From Macrotrachela quadricornifera (taxonomy: Eukaryota > Rotifera > Eurotatoria > Philodinida > Philodinidae): 64,000 nucleotides of DNA. Location of the stretch: contig JAJEKB010020807.1 of the NCBI GenBank assembly GCA_022393335.1, forward strand, positions 224,873-288,872. The letters are read 5' to 3'. The translations under genes were made by a program, and so were the position numbers. Below the pieces are notes generated by a model. It saw nothing but the letters and a program-made list of their open reading frames with translations, made no database searches and was not told the DNA's origin. Numbering within the stretch: position 1 is the first letter of the stretch; every line of letters begins with the position of its first letter. Positions 1 to 11,299 of the stretch are shown here, in pieces.

Positions 1-116
1 TAGAAGGAACTCCTTAGACACAAGTATCAAATATCACTTGGAATATAATTTGATATATGTACCTAAGGAAAAATGGCACCGTCCCGTATATGGGACACCC
101 GGCGCGAAAAGGTTAA
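1..116. mobile_element. Right end of a piggyBac-type element or MITE (cut by window edge)
   Basis: A TTAA at 113-116 is preceded, read on the minus strand, by CCTTTTCGCGCC and then the palindrome GTCCCGTATATGGGAC at 81-96. This order (TTAA target, CCYTTY terminus, subterminal palindrome) matches the piggyBac-type ends at 258 and 36,670 in this window. The rest of the element would lie left of the window, so its size and coding content are unknown. Confidence 0.45.
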
Positions 117-257
117 GCGTTACGAACTCGATCAAAACCTCTGACACAGCTTCGATTCGTTCAGAGTTAAAGAGTAATAAGGTCAAGGTCACTTAATGGT
201 CAAGTCACGAGTTCGAAAGAAGCAAAGAAAGTTTTTCGATTATCATTTTTTAATCGC

Positions 258-1995
258 TTAACCCTTTCACCGCAATGGAGTTCACCGGTGGACCCCACTA
301 TATTTTAGCAAGAAACTTAATAGAGAAATACATTTCTTCCATGTAAAAAAAATCAAAAAAACTCGGATTAAAATCGATTTTTTCAAAAAAAATCAAAAAA
401 ATCAATTATTCTATTTTTAATCGATTTTAATCGATTATTTTGTTTTTAATCCATTATAATCAGCATAGTGGAAGAATGAATAAGTACCAAGTGGTGTCAT
501 CTCATGAAGTATGGCACATGTGGCAGACGGTGGTCTAGCATTGTACTACCTATTTGTCGATGGAAAGAATCTGAAAACCAATTAAAAACTACGATTTCTA
601 AGTGAAAACTGGAGAAAAACGCGTTTTTCAGCTATCAGGATAAAAATCGATTAAAAGTAGAATAATCAATTATAATCGACGAAAACTATAAAATCTGATT
701 TAAATCATGCCATTTTAATCGATTTTTCATCAAACAAAAATCTATTATAATCAGATATTTTTGACGTTTTTCTTACATAGGTATTAAAGTTTCTTGATCT
801 TTAATTATTATTAATGGATTATATTGGTTTTAATCAATTGTAATCGATTAAAATCAAAATAATCGATTGAAATTGATAAAAAATCAAGAAATCCGATTAA
901 AATCGTCTCGTTTTGGTTGATTTTAATCAATTTTAATCGATGATTTTGATCATAATGAAGTTTAATCGATTAAAAATAACGAAATCTGATTAAAATTCTC
1001 ATTTAAAACGATTTTAATCGATTTTTGTAATTGCGCCACTCCTACTTTGAATCAATTTAAGTAGGAGTTCAAACTTCACTCTGGTTATGGGGTTGAAGCT
1101 TAGTGGTAACTTTATAGTTTCTGAAAATAATAATCAAGAAAATTAGATACATTCGAACCTTGAGACAGGCACTTATCTTCACGATTAATAATCGATTTGC
1201 CGGTAATAATCGAATAAAATCGATTACAGCGGTTAATGGATTAAAATCGATTAGCAGGTAATAATGGATTAATATGGATTACAGGTAATAATTGATTAGA
1301 ATCGTTTAAAAAGTAGTAATGAATTAAAATCGATGAACAGGTAAAAACAGATTAAAATCGATTAACAGGTATTACGAATTTGGAATAGTGGAATCAAATG
1401 TTATATACATGTGAATAAGACGCGCATATACATGATTTTTTCCGTGTTTTTTTTTCACATGGGCTTTCGTCTATTCTTAGGCGGGAGGTTACACGTAACA
1501 TGGGATTTGCTCGGCCTTTGCTGTTTTTGAAATCATTTATTACATAGTGTGATGCTTCTCGTTAAAACAAACAAGACAACAAAATTTGTTACAATCAGAA
1601 CTGAAAGTTTTTATTTTCCTTGTTGTTGCATGACATGCTTCTCTTGATTTTTGTTCCCTGTTTTTCACGTAACAGGGAACACAACGTCTTCGGACATCTC
1701 GATTAGATCCTTCCATTTCTTTAAGCTTGTGATCCACCAGCTTGCGTTTCGTTTAGCTGGTTGAGCATTCTCTCGGACTAGATTTTAGATTCTCGTATGG
1801 CACATCAAGAAGTAAATCAATTCGACGCGAAAGAAGGCCTCCTATGCTACGATACAAACAACAGAAAGAAAAACAAATAGCTGCTCAGACTAAAAATATC
1901 AATGAGCACATTTATCAAGCGCAGACACACACGAAAATTAATGTTGAAGTTATTTTCCTCGGAAAATCGAATCGTAGTGAAAGAATTACAGTGTG
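258..1995 (-). mobile_element. Truncated piggyBac-like element, 3' end plus transposase C-terminus
   Basis: The TTAA target is at 258-261 and the element terminus begins CCCTTTCACCGC at 262. The minus strand at 1540-1737 encodes the cysteine-rich C-terminal zinc-binding end of a piggyBac (DDE_Tnp_1_7) transposase: RRRCVPCY followed by SSDCNKFCCLVCF and a final KHH. Upstream protein-coding sequence decays by about 1990 and no DDD catalytic core remains, so this is a dead 5'-truncated copy. The terminus and the coding end are separated by about 1.1 kb of AATCGATT-rich repeat that is missing from the related remnant at 8215-8870, so that repeat is probably a later insertion or expansion. Confidence 0.7.
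340..1380. repeat. Degenerate AATCGATT-rich repeat block
   Basis: About 1 kb is made of short variants of TTTTAATCGATTTTAATCGATT and its reverse complement AATCGATTAAAATCGATT, with spacers such as GGTAATAAT. The core ATCGAT is self-complementary, so the block reads almost the same on both strands. There is no reading frame and no fixed period; it looks like an expanded low-complexity palindromic repeat. It sits inside the piggyBac-like remnant. Confidence 0.8.
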
Positions 1996-1999
1996 TTTT

Positions 2000-4440
2000 T
2001 CTCAGTCAAAATAACAACATGGTTACTCTAAATTGCTAGTGGATCTAATGGCAGTTTGTGCTCTTCCTCACCTTCAAAACATTTTTTCCGTTTTTCCCAG
2101 CAAAAAAGGATGAAAAACCCCAAGTCGGAAAGTACGAATCGGAACCGGTCGGAATGCAATGAAAACTACCGGAAAATAGAAGCAGTATTCCAAGCCGAAA
2201 ATCATCAGAAGTTTCTGCTGATTTTCCTGTCGTACCCAGCTGAAAACAACAGGAAAAATTGGCGGAAAAAACCAACAACTTTTCGGTCGAAAATATGCTC
2301 TTGAAAAACGCCGAATATGATCGTTTCCACAACGGTCACTGGCTTTGAATCAATAAGTAGTCCGAAATCAAAAAAGTTCGATAGGAAACGTCTGATCACG
2401 ATTGATTTTTCAGCGAAGTCTAGTCGCAGGATACTCATGCCGGTTATAGTCATCATTTTCGTGCATAGATTTTGTCAATTTTTGAACTCAGCAACAATGC
2501 AAAAATATACTTGTCGTTTTGAACACGTTACTGACGTTAAAAACATTTCGTCAAGTCTCTTTTAATCCGCATAAGTTTTCAACTCATAAAATAATGAATC
2601 TTGTTCAAGGTAGCATTTTGTTTTGTTCTCCAACTGGATGTTAAGATGTGAGTTTCTAATTTATTTCAAATTTACTTGACTTGACTCGAGCTAAATTGAA
2701 CTTGAGTTAACTTCAATAGAGTCAAGTCACAATCTCGAATGTTTTTTGCATAAGTCAATTGACTTGACTTGACTTGCCCAGCTCTGTTCAGTAGACCAGA
2801 AGAAAGTAATTGTCAAAGTTATTCAATGCAATAAATGGCAGCGTGTAAATTATATATCTAGATAGTAATAACATGTTCTTTTTAATACAACATTTTTTTT
2901 CATTTGAATAAATACATATAGATAGATTCGCTTTTGAGAAAGAAAATTCAATAACACTTGTACGCAATAAAGATGATTTGAGATTAATGCTCAACCAAGA
3001 TGCAATGAACCCTGTTTGCATTCAATTTCTTTGATCACCATACATTGATATATGTAAGAGTGAAGGAAAAAAATTGGTCTTTTAAACTGATCAATACATG
3101 AGAAAACTAAATCTTTTTAGCGAATTAATTATATATTTTCCAGAATACTAAAAAATAAGTAGAATATGATTAAAATAAAAAGTTGTTAACTAAAATCTCG
3201 AAAAATTTAGCAGCTGAGGAGATTCCAGAAAAACTCGCAAAATTCAGAATTTAGCTGTAAAACCTAAAAAAATTGGCAACTTTGGAATAAAGTTCTCATA
3301 CTAATTCGAAAAATCAAATGAAATCTGGTTTATTTTTTTGCATATCAATAGGAATCAATAATGAAGCTGCAGTATAAAAAATAAGAGGATAATCAAAAAT
3401 ATAAGGATCAAATAAACTTGCAAATGATAAGCTGAAAATAGTGAACTAAGTAATTACTATATACTTTTATCACAAGTGTAGAAAAAGCACATCGATCAAC
3501 CGTTTTTTCACGCTCATTTATAGGCACCCAAAGAAATTTGCTAATCCTCAGTACCCGTGCACACCTATCCCAGTCCGCTCAAAATTCACACCGTTTTACT
3601 TAGTGTGATTCGTGACGAATCGTTCGTTTGTTGGATAGTATTCGTGTTCCATCAACTCTTAATAATTGTGGAAAGCTTTTATCTTTCCTTTTCGGTGCTA
3701 TGTGGCTGTACGAGTCAAAATTCGTAGAACATCTTTCTTCGGAAATTTCAAAGCCCGTTAATTACCGTTGTTTGGATGAGAAGTCAGAAAGATAACGAAA
3801 CCTTGCGTGATATATGCGAACATATTTTTGAGAGTAGTCGGTAAACATGATAAAGAAGCACACTAAAGATAACTTCCACCTCTAGCGAGAGAAAGTGTGA
3901 GAAATTTAACGAACAGCTACCTTCTTGATACTACTACTTTCAAATTCGACGATGTTAACAAAAAGACGGGACAGTTTATTAACATTTTTTATAATTTGAG
4001 CTAACGTTACTTACGATAGTGATGAAGTAATAAATACCGACAAAGATATATATTTGAAGGGAGCTACATAAAGCGTTTTCGAATCTAAAGAGGCTTTCTA
4101 TGGATCGTCATCCAGTCCTGTACTCTACTTAATTTCGACAGTCGAAGCGAAACATCTTTCTTATTGTTATTCGGATCGGGTGCCATTTTCGGGGTCCTGA
4201 GAATCGCGAACCTGCCGGCGCCCATAGTGATTTTTTGCGAGAAGGCAGCAAAAGACTATGAGAATGTTTCATTGTGTTTAGAAATTCATAAAAATAAATT
4301 GTGAAATAAGTTCTGTTTACAAGAAGCAGAGCTCTAGAAAATGGGGAATGTGGAGCCCTAACATTCCAGATACAGATCTACTTGAAAACGTACAAACTAC
4401 CTTCTTTTTTAAATGAATATTCGTTTTGTGTTCTCATCTT
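2000..4440. other. Intergenic, no gene recognised
   Basis: AT-rich sequence. Overlapping open frames at 2045-2565 run on both strands without homology or splice context, and I treat them as chance. The stretch could hold 5' exons of the MSP-domain gene that starts showing at 4447, but none was identified with confidence. Confidence 0.5.
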
Positions 4441-4446
4441 CTTTAG

Positions 4447-5050
4447 GTGAACTGATGCTAACATTTGATCCATCTAGTGAAATTGAATTCAGTGGTATGA
4501 ATGCATTTCATTAATGCTCATTCAAAGCATACACTTTAATTTGTTTTCTATTGGTGTATAGACTCAATTGGCACTGTCTCAATTGCGACCAGTGATGATT
4601 TTCGGAGCGGAAGGATCGTTTTCAAAATGCAATCGACTGCCTCTAGCGACTACTATATAGAACCATCTTATGGGTTTCTCGATCCAGCGAGTTCAACTAT
4701 AATCAAAAGTACTCTCAAATCAAAACGCGCATCCTAATTCATATACTTTTTATTATAGTTACCACTATGTTTCATTCTTTCGATGGGCACGAAGATGATG
4801 AATTCATTCTGCAGTGGGTACCTATTCCAGACACACAATGGCACGGTCAAGCAGAAGACTATGTAAGTTGAGAATATTTGTGAGGATTTTATATGTTTCT
4901 TTATGTACATAGTGGAAACAGCACGCGAAAATTTATCGAAATAAGTTGAGCCGTCAAGTATTCTATCCTGTCTTTTGTGAAAATCCTGTCGTCCGACGGG
5001 TATCATTCGAGCAACTGACAAACAGTGACAGCCAATCAGCTGCTACAAAT
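4447..5050 (+). CDS. MSP-domain protein (VAP/MOSPD-like), four internal exons
   Basis: Four exons with GT/AG borders and matching phases: 4447-4494, 4562-4708, 4759-4862 and 4913-5050. Their conceptual product carries the major sperm protein fold signature in order: LTFDPSSEIEF (first strand), then FKMQSTASSDYYIEPSYGFLDP, whose pattern FK-x-T-x-Y-x-(V/I)-x-P-x-G-x-L-x-P is the MSP hallmark, then EDDEFILQW, the usual late strand. MSP domains in non-nematode animals occur in VAP and MOSPD proteins that bind FFAT motifs at ER contact sites; whether that applies here is inference. The introns are 67, 50 and 50 bp. The start exon was not found: the first exon shown enters with two bases of a split codon. 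A donor GTAAGT at 5051 implies a further 3' exon (a candidate acceptor is near 5215). No transmembrane anchor is visible in the recovered part. Confidence 0.6.
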
Positions 5051-5059
5051 GTAAGTATC

Positions 5060-7290
5060 TGTTGAACTATTACCGGCGTTAGAATTTTAAAAAGGTGATA
5101 CTGACGAAGGAATCACTAGGAGGAGCAGTGTTCCCTTTCGTTTTGACTCATTTGTATCTCATTCGATCTAGTATACTAACATAGAATGAATTCTAAAGGG
5201 ATTTTTCCCTACAGCTGTTCCTCCAAAAGTTGTATTCGGTTTACTGAATTTTGAACGATTTTTACTGTAAGTATTTACTGGAAAAATCAAATCACAAAAT
5301 TTCGACCAGAAATTTTACCCATAGATAGATCTAATGATCCTTCGAATATTCTGAAAGTTACAGTCAAAAGGAATGTTTCTTTCTAGAGATTTTGAATATT
5401 CAAGTAAACTTGATTTCGTCACCTATCTCTGACCAATGACTATTTTTTGAAAATTCAACATCTCAAGAAAAATACTTTCTTTTTGGCTGAAACTCTCAGG
5501 ATATTCTAAGAATCATTAAGCCCGTATGTGAGCAAAAGAAAAAAAGCGCTTTTCCTATGAGCTATACTCCTCTCGCTCGACTTTTTTCTTATTAATTATT
5601 TTTTTATTGGGACTGATGTGAGGTTACAAGATCACGAAATCATTCGATGGTCTTTTTCTGTTAGCAAAAAAATTGATATTTTAAGAAAGAGTGGATTTCT
5701 ATATCGAATACCACAAAAACAGATAATATTTTGAGGTTTTAGTCATTAAAAATCACTTTTCGTGGAAAATAAACATGATATTCAAAATCAGCATGCCAAA
5801 GTTTACTACAAACTTTATTATCTAGTATGAAATATTTCCATCAAAATTTTTCCCCTACTCCCCTCAGCCTTTTTTAGTTGATAATTCATCCCTGTATCCC
5901 CCTAACGGGAACAAATTTTTATGGAAAATATTTCGCAATAAAAATTAAAGTTTTCGGTATATTTTCACGTATTGATTCTAAATATGATATTTATTTTTCA
6001 TAAAGCGCAACTTTTAACAACCAAAATCTTGAAAAACTAGATGTTTCTCATATGTTTTGCCTCATAAATTCTGCCTCTTCTGAAGTTTGAATGCTACTAG
6101 TAAAGATTGACCTATTTTTTTGCTTTTTTTTTATTTGATAGATTTTATAATGTTGCATTTGTGGTGAAAATTTCACTCTTGAGGGGGTGAGGGTGAAAGT
6201 ATAAGCGACAGTTTCTTTCTCGTCGAAGTGTTGCAATTAGATTTTTTGAGTAAATACCTACAGTAGAAACCGTCGAAATTTCAGTAAAAGGACTATAACT
6301 TTTTGAGAAATAGTCGCAGGGGAAAATCTCATTATAATTCATACTATGTCAATATACTTCATAGCATGAGGTATAAATGAGTCAAAATGAAAGGGGATAA
6401 CTCCTTGTGAAACTCTTGTAAGTGGAACATCGTGAAAAAGGCAATATATACCGAGTTACAAATTTTCACCAATGGAAAGAGATAAAGTCGAAACATGTTT
6501 TTATAGATTACTATACAAGATCAAATCTTTATCAAATCAATCATTTTTTGAGAGTTTTTTCGAAAAACATATAACAATTCATTAAAGTCTCAATGAGATT
6601 TTGATTGTATATGCGTGTTTGATGAAGAGGTATCAAATCTCTAATGCAAGACAAAATGCGGATGATTGCATTTTTCAGCTTTTGCAATTGGACGCCGAAG
6701 ATTTTCGAAAAACTCGATGAAGTAAAAATTTTTAGAAAATGATTTTCGATTCACATAGTGTTTTGTCAGTCTTTCTTCGGTTTTTGGATTATACCTCTAG
6801 GAATAGACATCTTCAGATTTGAATATAAAATTTGTCGATGCCATGCGAATCTGAAGAAATGTTGGATATTCTCATAATCGTAACATTTCTTCAAATCCAT
6901 TTTCCAATGAGGTTCACGACCAATTCTGATCATTATTGCCCATAGAAGATTTCGTCTGAATCTAGGAGTGTGTAGTGTTGAAATAGCGAAAGAGATGGTT
7001 ATAGTGATGTCACTGATATTGAGACTAAGAACGTATCCAGGCGGAGGGCAGTGTGACGACACAGTATATCGCCATTTGTATCGGCATGATCTTATCTCAT
7101 CTTTTGTGTGTCTCTCTATTTAACTTCTCTCTCTTTCTCTTTTAATTGATTATTTTCGTGTTCATCGCTATGATGATCTTGATTATGTATTTTGGCGCTT
7201 GATCAGCTTCACCAGTTCGATCAATTTGATGAGTTTTATGAGTTAAGGAGATTATTATTGTGCAGAAAGTTGTGGAGATATATACTCATT
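5060..7290. other. Intergenic; only weak open frames
   Basis: No recognisable gene. The last exon and 3' end of the MSP-domain gene probably fall in the first few hundred bases. A 98-codon minus-strand frame at 6766-7062 is the longest; it has a composition that could be protein-like but no domain I recognise and no clear splice or polyadenylation context. Confidence 0.45.
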
Positions 7291-7293
7291 ATA

Positions 7294-9035
7294 TCTTCCA
7301 TATATATAAAGAAGAAAGTTTGTCCGTCTGTTCCTTATGCATTTGGATACGGTACGATTAAATGCTATGAAACTTGGCAGGGAATACCATTTCATCTAGG
7401 GGAAAGTCGTAGGGTAGTTTTCAACCTAAAATTTTCACTTCGGAGGGAGGGGTGTTTGCCTGCTCCCATTATTGAAGTCCTCCAGTAAATGCCATTTCCA
7501 TAGAGTCTGTGGGCGTGATTGTGTCCTCAATAACTCGAGAACGAAAATAGTTTCTCTCACTGAGTAGACAAAATGATCAAAATTTCATTTCAAACAGTCT
7601 TACCTAAAGGTGGTTGTGCGTTACACAAGATTAAACTATCTCGTATGAAATTTAGCATGACAAGTGAATTGTCAAGTTTAATGTTATGCTTTTTTCTTAA
7701 CAAGAATTAGAAGAATTTTCTTATTTTTCTGATAGTTTTTACCTTCGATGTCTCAGCTTTCATTCAGTACCATCCCAATCGTTGTTGAATATATTGTTCA
7801 ATTACAATATCAATTTTTAATCTTTTGTGACTAAAAACAGAGGAGTGAAGATTCATCCGATATACACAAAAAGTGTAGTAAAAATTGTAATGAAACAATT
7901 AGTCAATCTCATATTTGGATCTCATATAGTTTTTACTATAAATTCATCAATTTTCAAAATTTGATTAGTAAGAAAATAATTTGTTTATACGTGATTTTCT
8001 GTCAATAGATAAGAGCAAAAGTCGATCTTGTGAACCTTGTTGGTATAGTATCTTACGATAGGCTAGTAGTAAGCACTAACTACAGAAGCCTAATCTAAGT
8101 ATTTCGCAAAGATTGGCAGAGAGAAACAGGAGTTATTAAACTTTTACATCTAGGAAGTGCAATGGTACAATGAGTTTTGCAATTCATCCATATACATTAC
8201 CACATTCGACCCGATATGAGTCACCGGTGGCTGACGCTATATTCTAACGAGACAAATGAGAAAAAAATTGGTTCTTTCCTTATTGTTTCCTAAGGAAAGA
8301 GCGACGATGCATCGTACACGTATATCACTATCACTATTGCTTCAACTATTTTATTATGTAGTGAAATGCTTTTTGTTAAAGCAATGAAGACAAAAGAATT
8401 TATCGCAATCAGAACAGAAAGTTTTGTCTTTTTGCTGCCATTGCACTAGCTTCTCTTGAATTTTGTTTTCTGATTATCTCGTAGCAACTAGTACAATGTC
8501 TTCGGACTTTCTGTGCAGATCCTTCTATTTGTTGTATCTTGTGATCAGCGAGTTTATGCTTCGAATGCCGTGTTGATTGTGTTCTGGAACCAGGTTTGAG
8601 GTTTTCAACGGGTGTACCAAGGAGTAAAGACCGCACAAGACTTTTATGAAACTGCAGAATGGACACTTCGCTCCATGTAATGTTATAAACAGACAACAGA
8701 AAACGGCGGACCAGCGCAGAACGAAAAGACTAACAAGAGCATTTTTCGAAAGACAAACGCATACAGAAATGAATCGGTAGAACTACTCTTTAATAAAACT
8801 CAATCGGGTTGAATGTGTTAAAGAAACTCATAAAACGAAAAACATTATATGCAATAATTTTTTTTGAATTTGAAGCATGAAAAACTCAAAAACAATTGGG
8901 ATAGAGAAAAGGCTGTGAGTGTATTTTGAAACATTTAAAATCGGTAACTTATAGGAACTCGAAAGACTGCCACTTTTGAATATGCCAAACATGAAATATT
9001 GAATTTTTCGGGCAACGCCGGGTACTTCTGCTAGT
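7294..9035 (+). mobile_element. Non-autonomous Helitron-like element
   Basis: The 5' end reads TCTTCCATATATATAAAG followed by GTTTGTCCGTCTGTTCCTTATGC, a layout shared with the three 5'-like ends near 59,975-60,715. The 3' end is GGGCAACGCCGGGTAC then TTCTGCTAGT, with CTAGT at 9031-9035: a GC-rich hairpin arm and CTAG(T) terminus typical of animal Helitrons. No Rep/helicase coding sequence is present in the 1.7 kb, so it is non-autonomous. It contains a decayed piggyBac-like remnant (8215-8870). The exact 5' base is uncertain by a few nucleotides. Confidence 0.65.
8215..8870 (-). pseudogene. piggyBac-like transposase C-terminal remnant
   Basis: The minus-strand frame at 8409-8696 ends in a piggyBac-type tail beginning VRRHCTSCY. 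A one-base frameshift near 8409 separates it from the rest of the zinc-binding end, CSDCDKFFCLHCFNKKHF, read in the neighbouring frame. The sequence TCACCGGTGG at about 8220 matches the subterminal region of the element at 258-1995, so both remnants come from related elements. The catalytic region is absent. Here the terminus-like sequence and the coding end lie only about 140 bp apart, without the AATCGATT block of the first copy. Confidence 0.65.
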
Positions 9036-9582
9036 ACGTATATATATAATTATTATGAGCAGATCTGTTTTTATTTTTTATTATTAATCTTCTGACATTG
9101 AGTTAGCCGACTGAGAGACATATCAGGGTGTGGTACTGAGAGATCGATTCTGTCTGAAGAATAAAAATATCTGGAGAGGAGAGATGCGAAACAATCAGAT
9201 TTTGCCAACCGAAAAAACCGTTTTTCTACATGATGGCTCTCCTCTAAAACAGTCAATTCCATCTGAGAAAATACCTGCCTACGTCTCGGATTGAGTCCAT
9301 GGGACCAATGACTACACTAGCATAAATTGAAGTTCGACCATGAATAACACTAAGATACTGACGTGTACCAATATATCAAACATGTCCATTTCAGTAAACA
9401 TCGTCATGACAGCATCATTCAAGTTTCGATTCCACTTCATGTCAGTGTAGTCATCGCCTTCGTGGACTTGATGTCAATGACGTTGGTCTACAACAAACTG
9501 AAACTGTATATCCCTATTTGAATTACAGGCGCGCATCAGCCTTCAAATATTGGACGTCTCAAAAAAAACTGCGAGCTGTATT

Positions 9583-10533
9583 ATGGCCTTTGCACGTAAT
9601 GCTCGAAATATACATACAACAGTGGCCCAAGTTCAGATCAAACTCGAGAATGTACTGAATGAAATTGATGCATCTGAAAGCCGCGACTTGAATGAAGTCA
9701 AAAGCGCCATTCGAGTTATTGCTGGTCTGTACAAAGACCTGGAAAATGAAACTCGATCGCTTGTGAAACGCACAGCAGATCAGGCTGAACGTGTTAATAA
9801 AACTGCTGACCGTGTTATAAAAAAACAAATCAGTCCACAAGAGGGAATCAACAGCATGGATAAAAATTTTGAGAGTTTACTCGATCAACTCAACAAAGTC
9901 AAGAAGAGACATGCCTTGATATGTGTAGATTTGAAAGAACAAGCGCTCCGTGCTAAAACTGCTAAAGAACAAAATGATGAACGGGCGAAGAGGGCTGAAG
10001 AACTTGAGGAGAATGCTCAAGTATCAGCTGTTTTAGCCATTCCTGGGGTTTCCCTAGTAGGTGCTCCAGTTGTTTTTGCTGCAGAGTTTGCTACACAAGA
10101 CAGTGATGATAATACTGCAGTCAAAGTTTTGAAAGGAGCGGGTGGTGCTGTTTTAGGACTCGGTGTAGGCATATGTCTTACAGCTGTTTCACCTTTTCTA
10201 ATAGGCTACTCAGCCGTGTGTGGAGCGCGACTGGCTGTACTCAGCCGAAGTTGGTCGAAAACATTCAAAGATATTGAAGCACAAATTCTGGATGTTTATG
10301 ACATCATCGATGATTCAACCCAATGTTTGGAAAATGTGAAGTCTGGACTAGATGATTTGCAAGTCGACATTTCTCAGTGGAATCCTTCATTAGGAACCGA
10401 TGCAATCAGATTTACATTTGAAGATATTTCAAAGAGCAGTATGAAATTGTGCAAGGTATGCGAAGACTATGAGCAAAGCTTGAAGTCGAGCAAGAAACGA
10501 TTTAAAGAAATTACTGGTACAATTAAAGAATAA
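9583..10533 (+). CDS. Uncharacterised alpha-helical protein with central hydrophobic region, 316 aa
   Basis: The first in-frame ATG is at 9583. The open frame also extends upstream to a possible splice acceptor (TTACAG at 9523-9528), so an upstream exon is possible and the start is not certain. The product is almost entirely helical: charged heptad-like segments at residues about 20-145, including RAKTAKEQNDERAKRAEELEE, two hydrophobic glycine/alanine-rich segments at about 147-172 and 182-214, then amphipathic helices to the C-terminus. There is no signal peptide and no catalytic motif. The layout (long helices around a paired hydrophobic hairpin) resembles ClyA/Hbl-type alpha-helical pore-forming proteins, but this is a topology argument only; a structural coiled-coil membrane protein is equally possible. 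The frame is intact, which suggests a functional gene. An ATTAAA at 10733-10738 could serve as polyadenylation signal. Confidence 0.6.
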   Translation: MAFARNARNIHTTVAQVQIKLENVLNEIDASESRDLNEVKSAIRVIAGLYKDLENETRSLVKRTADQAERVNKTADRVIKKQISPQEGINSMDKNFESLLDQLNKVKKRHALICVDLKEQALRAKTAKEQNDERAKRAEELEENAQVSAVLAIPGVSLVGAPVVFAAEFATQDSDDNTAVKVLKGAGGAVLGLGVGICLTAVSPFLIGYSAVCGARLAVLSRSWSKTFKDIEAQILDVYDIIDDSTQCLENVKSGLDDLQVDISQWNPSLGTDAIRFTFEDISKSSMKLCKVCEDYEQSLKSSKKRFKEITGTIKE

Positions 10534-10539
10534 TTTTAA

Positions 10540-11295
10540 TTTTATTTCGATTGTAATTCTTTTTTCAACTTTTATCAAGCACGTTCACTCTAACAAACTA
10601 GTCGAGAAATTTACTGAATAACAAGAATAACGAAAACATAATTTCAGAGCACTTATGTTCTTTTGAATGTTCATCTTAGCATGAGTCTAATCGATTTACA
10701 TTCCTTTTTTACGTGTTGTTGTTCCAATGAATATTAAAGCAATATTCAAACTTCGTCTGTCTCAATTATTTAGTGAATTTTGTCAATGTTCTCACTTGCA
10801 CTGTTTATAACATACGAAATAATATTGATCGATTTCATGCCCATCGATTCAGTAGTGTTTCATATATCTTTGATGAAATATCCTTCAATAGCACCTTCTT
10901 GTCAATTAATCATTATTTTTTATCTCGAAATAAATATTAGCTGTTGTTATGTACTGAAGAATATTAGTTGTTCATTATGACATTATGATCAGTGTAAGTA
11001 TTGTAGTCGTCTCTTTGTAGAAAAATCAGTTTCCAGGAAACTAATACAATGCATCGAATTCTGTATCATCGATAGAACAGTTGTTGGGATCAACGTTAAA
11101 TTCAATTTATTGAAAATAAAATTTTATATACAATAAAAAAAAGTGCTTGAATATACAAAAGTTATATTCACATTCATGCTCTCACACTCTAGCTTGCAGA
11201 TATACTTATCTGCTTGTTAGTATAACTTAAAAAGAAAATGGAAAAAAAAGGTTAGTTAAAATGTTTTGTACATTAGTTCAGAGAATTCATATCTC
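10540..11295. other. Convergent 3' intergenic region
   Basis: The region lies between the plus-strand helical protein gene and the minus-strand peptidase gene. It contains the plus-strand ATTAAA at 10733 and, for the minus strand, an AATAAA complement at 11105-11110, about 190 bp past the peptidase stop codon. A 66-codon plus-strand frame at 10780 has no support. Confidence 0.5.
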
Positions 11296-11299
11296 ATCA

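Noticed and set aside
2045..2565. Overlapping open frames of 82-95 codons on both strands
   Set aside because: They overlap each other in opposite directions, have no recognisable domain, and lack consistent splice or start context.
5077..5182. Extra MSP-gene exon directly after the donor at 5051
   Set aside because: It would require a 26-bp intron, shorter than any other in the window.
6766..7062. 98-codon minus-strand frame as a gene
   Set aside because: The composition is plausible but there is no recognised motif, no promoter or polyadenylation context, and no second copy in the window.
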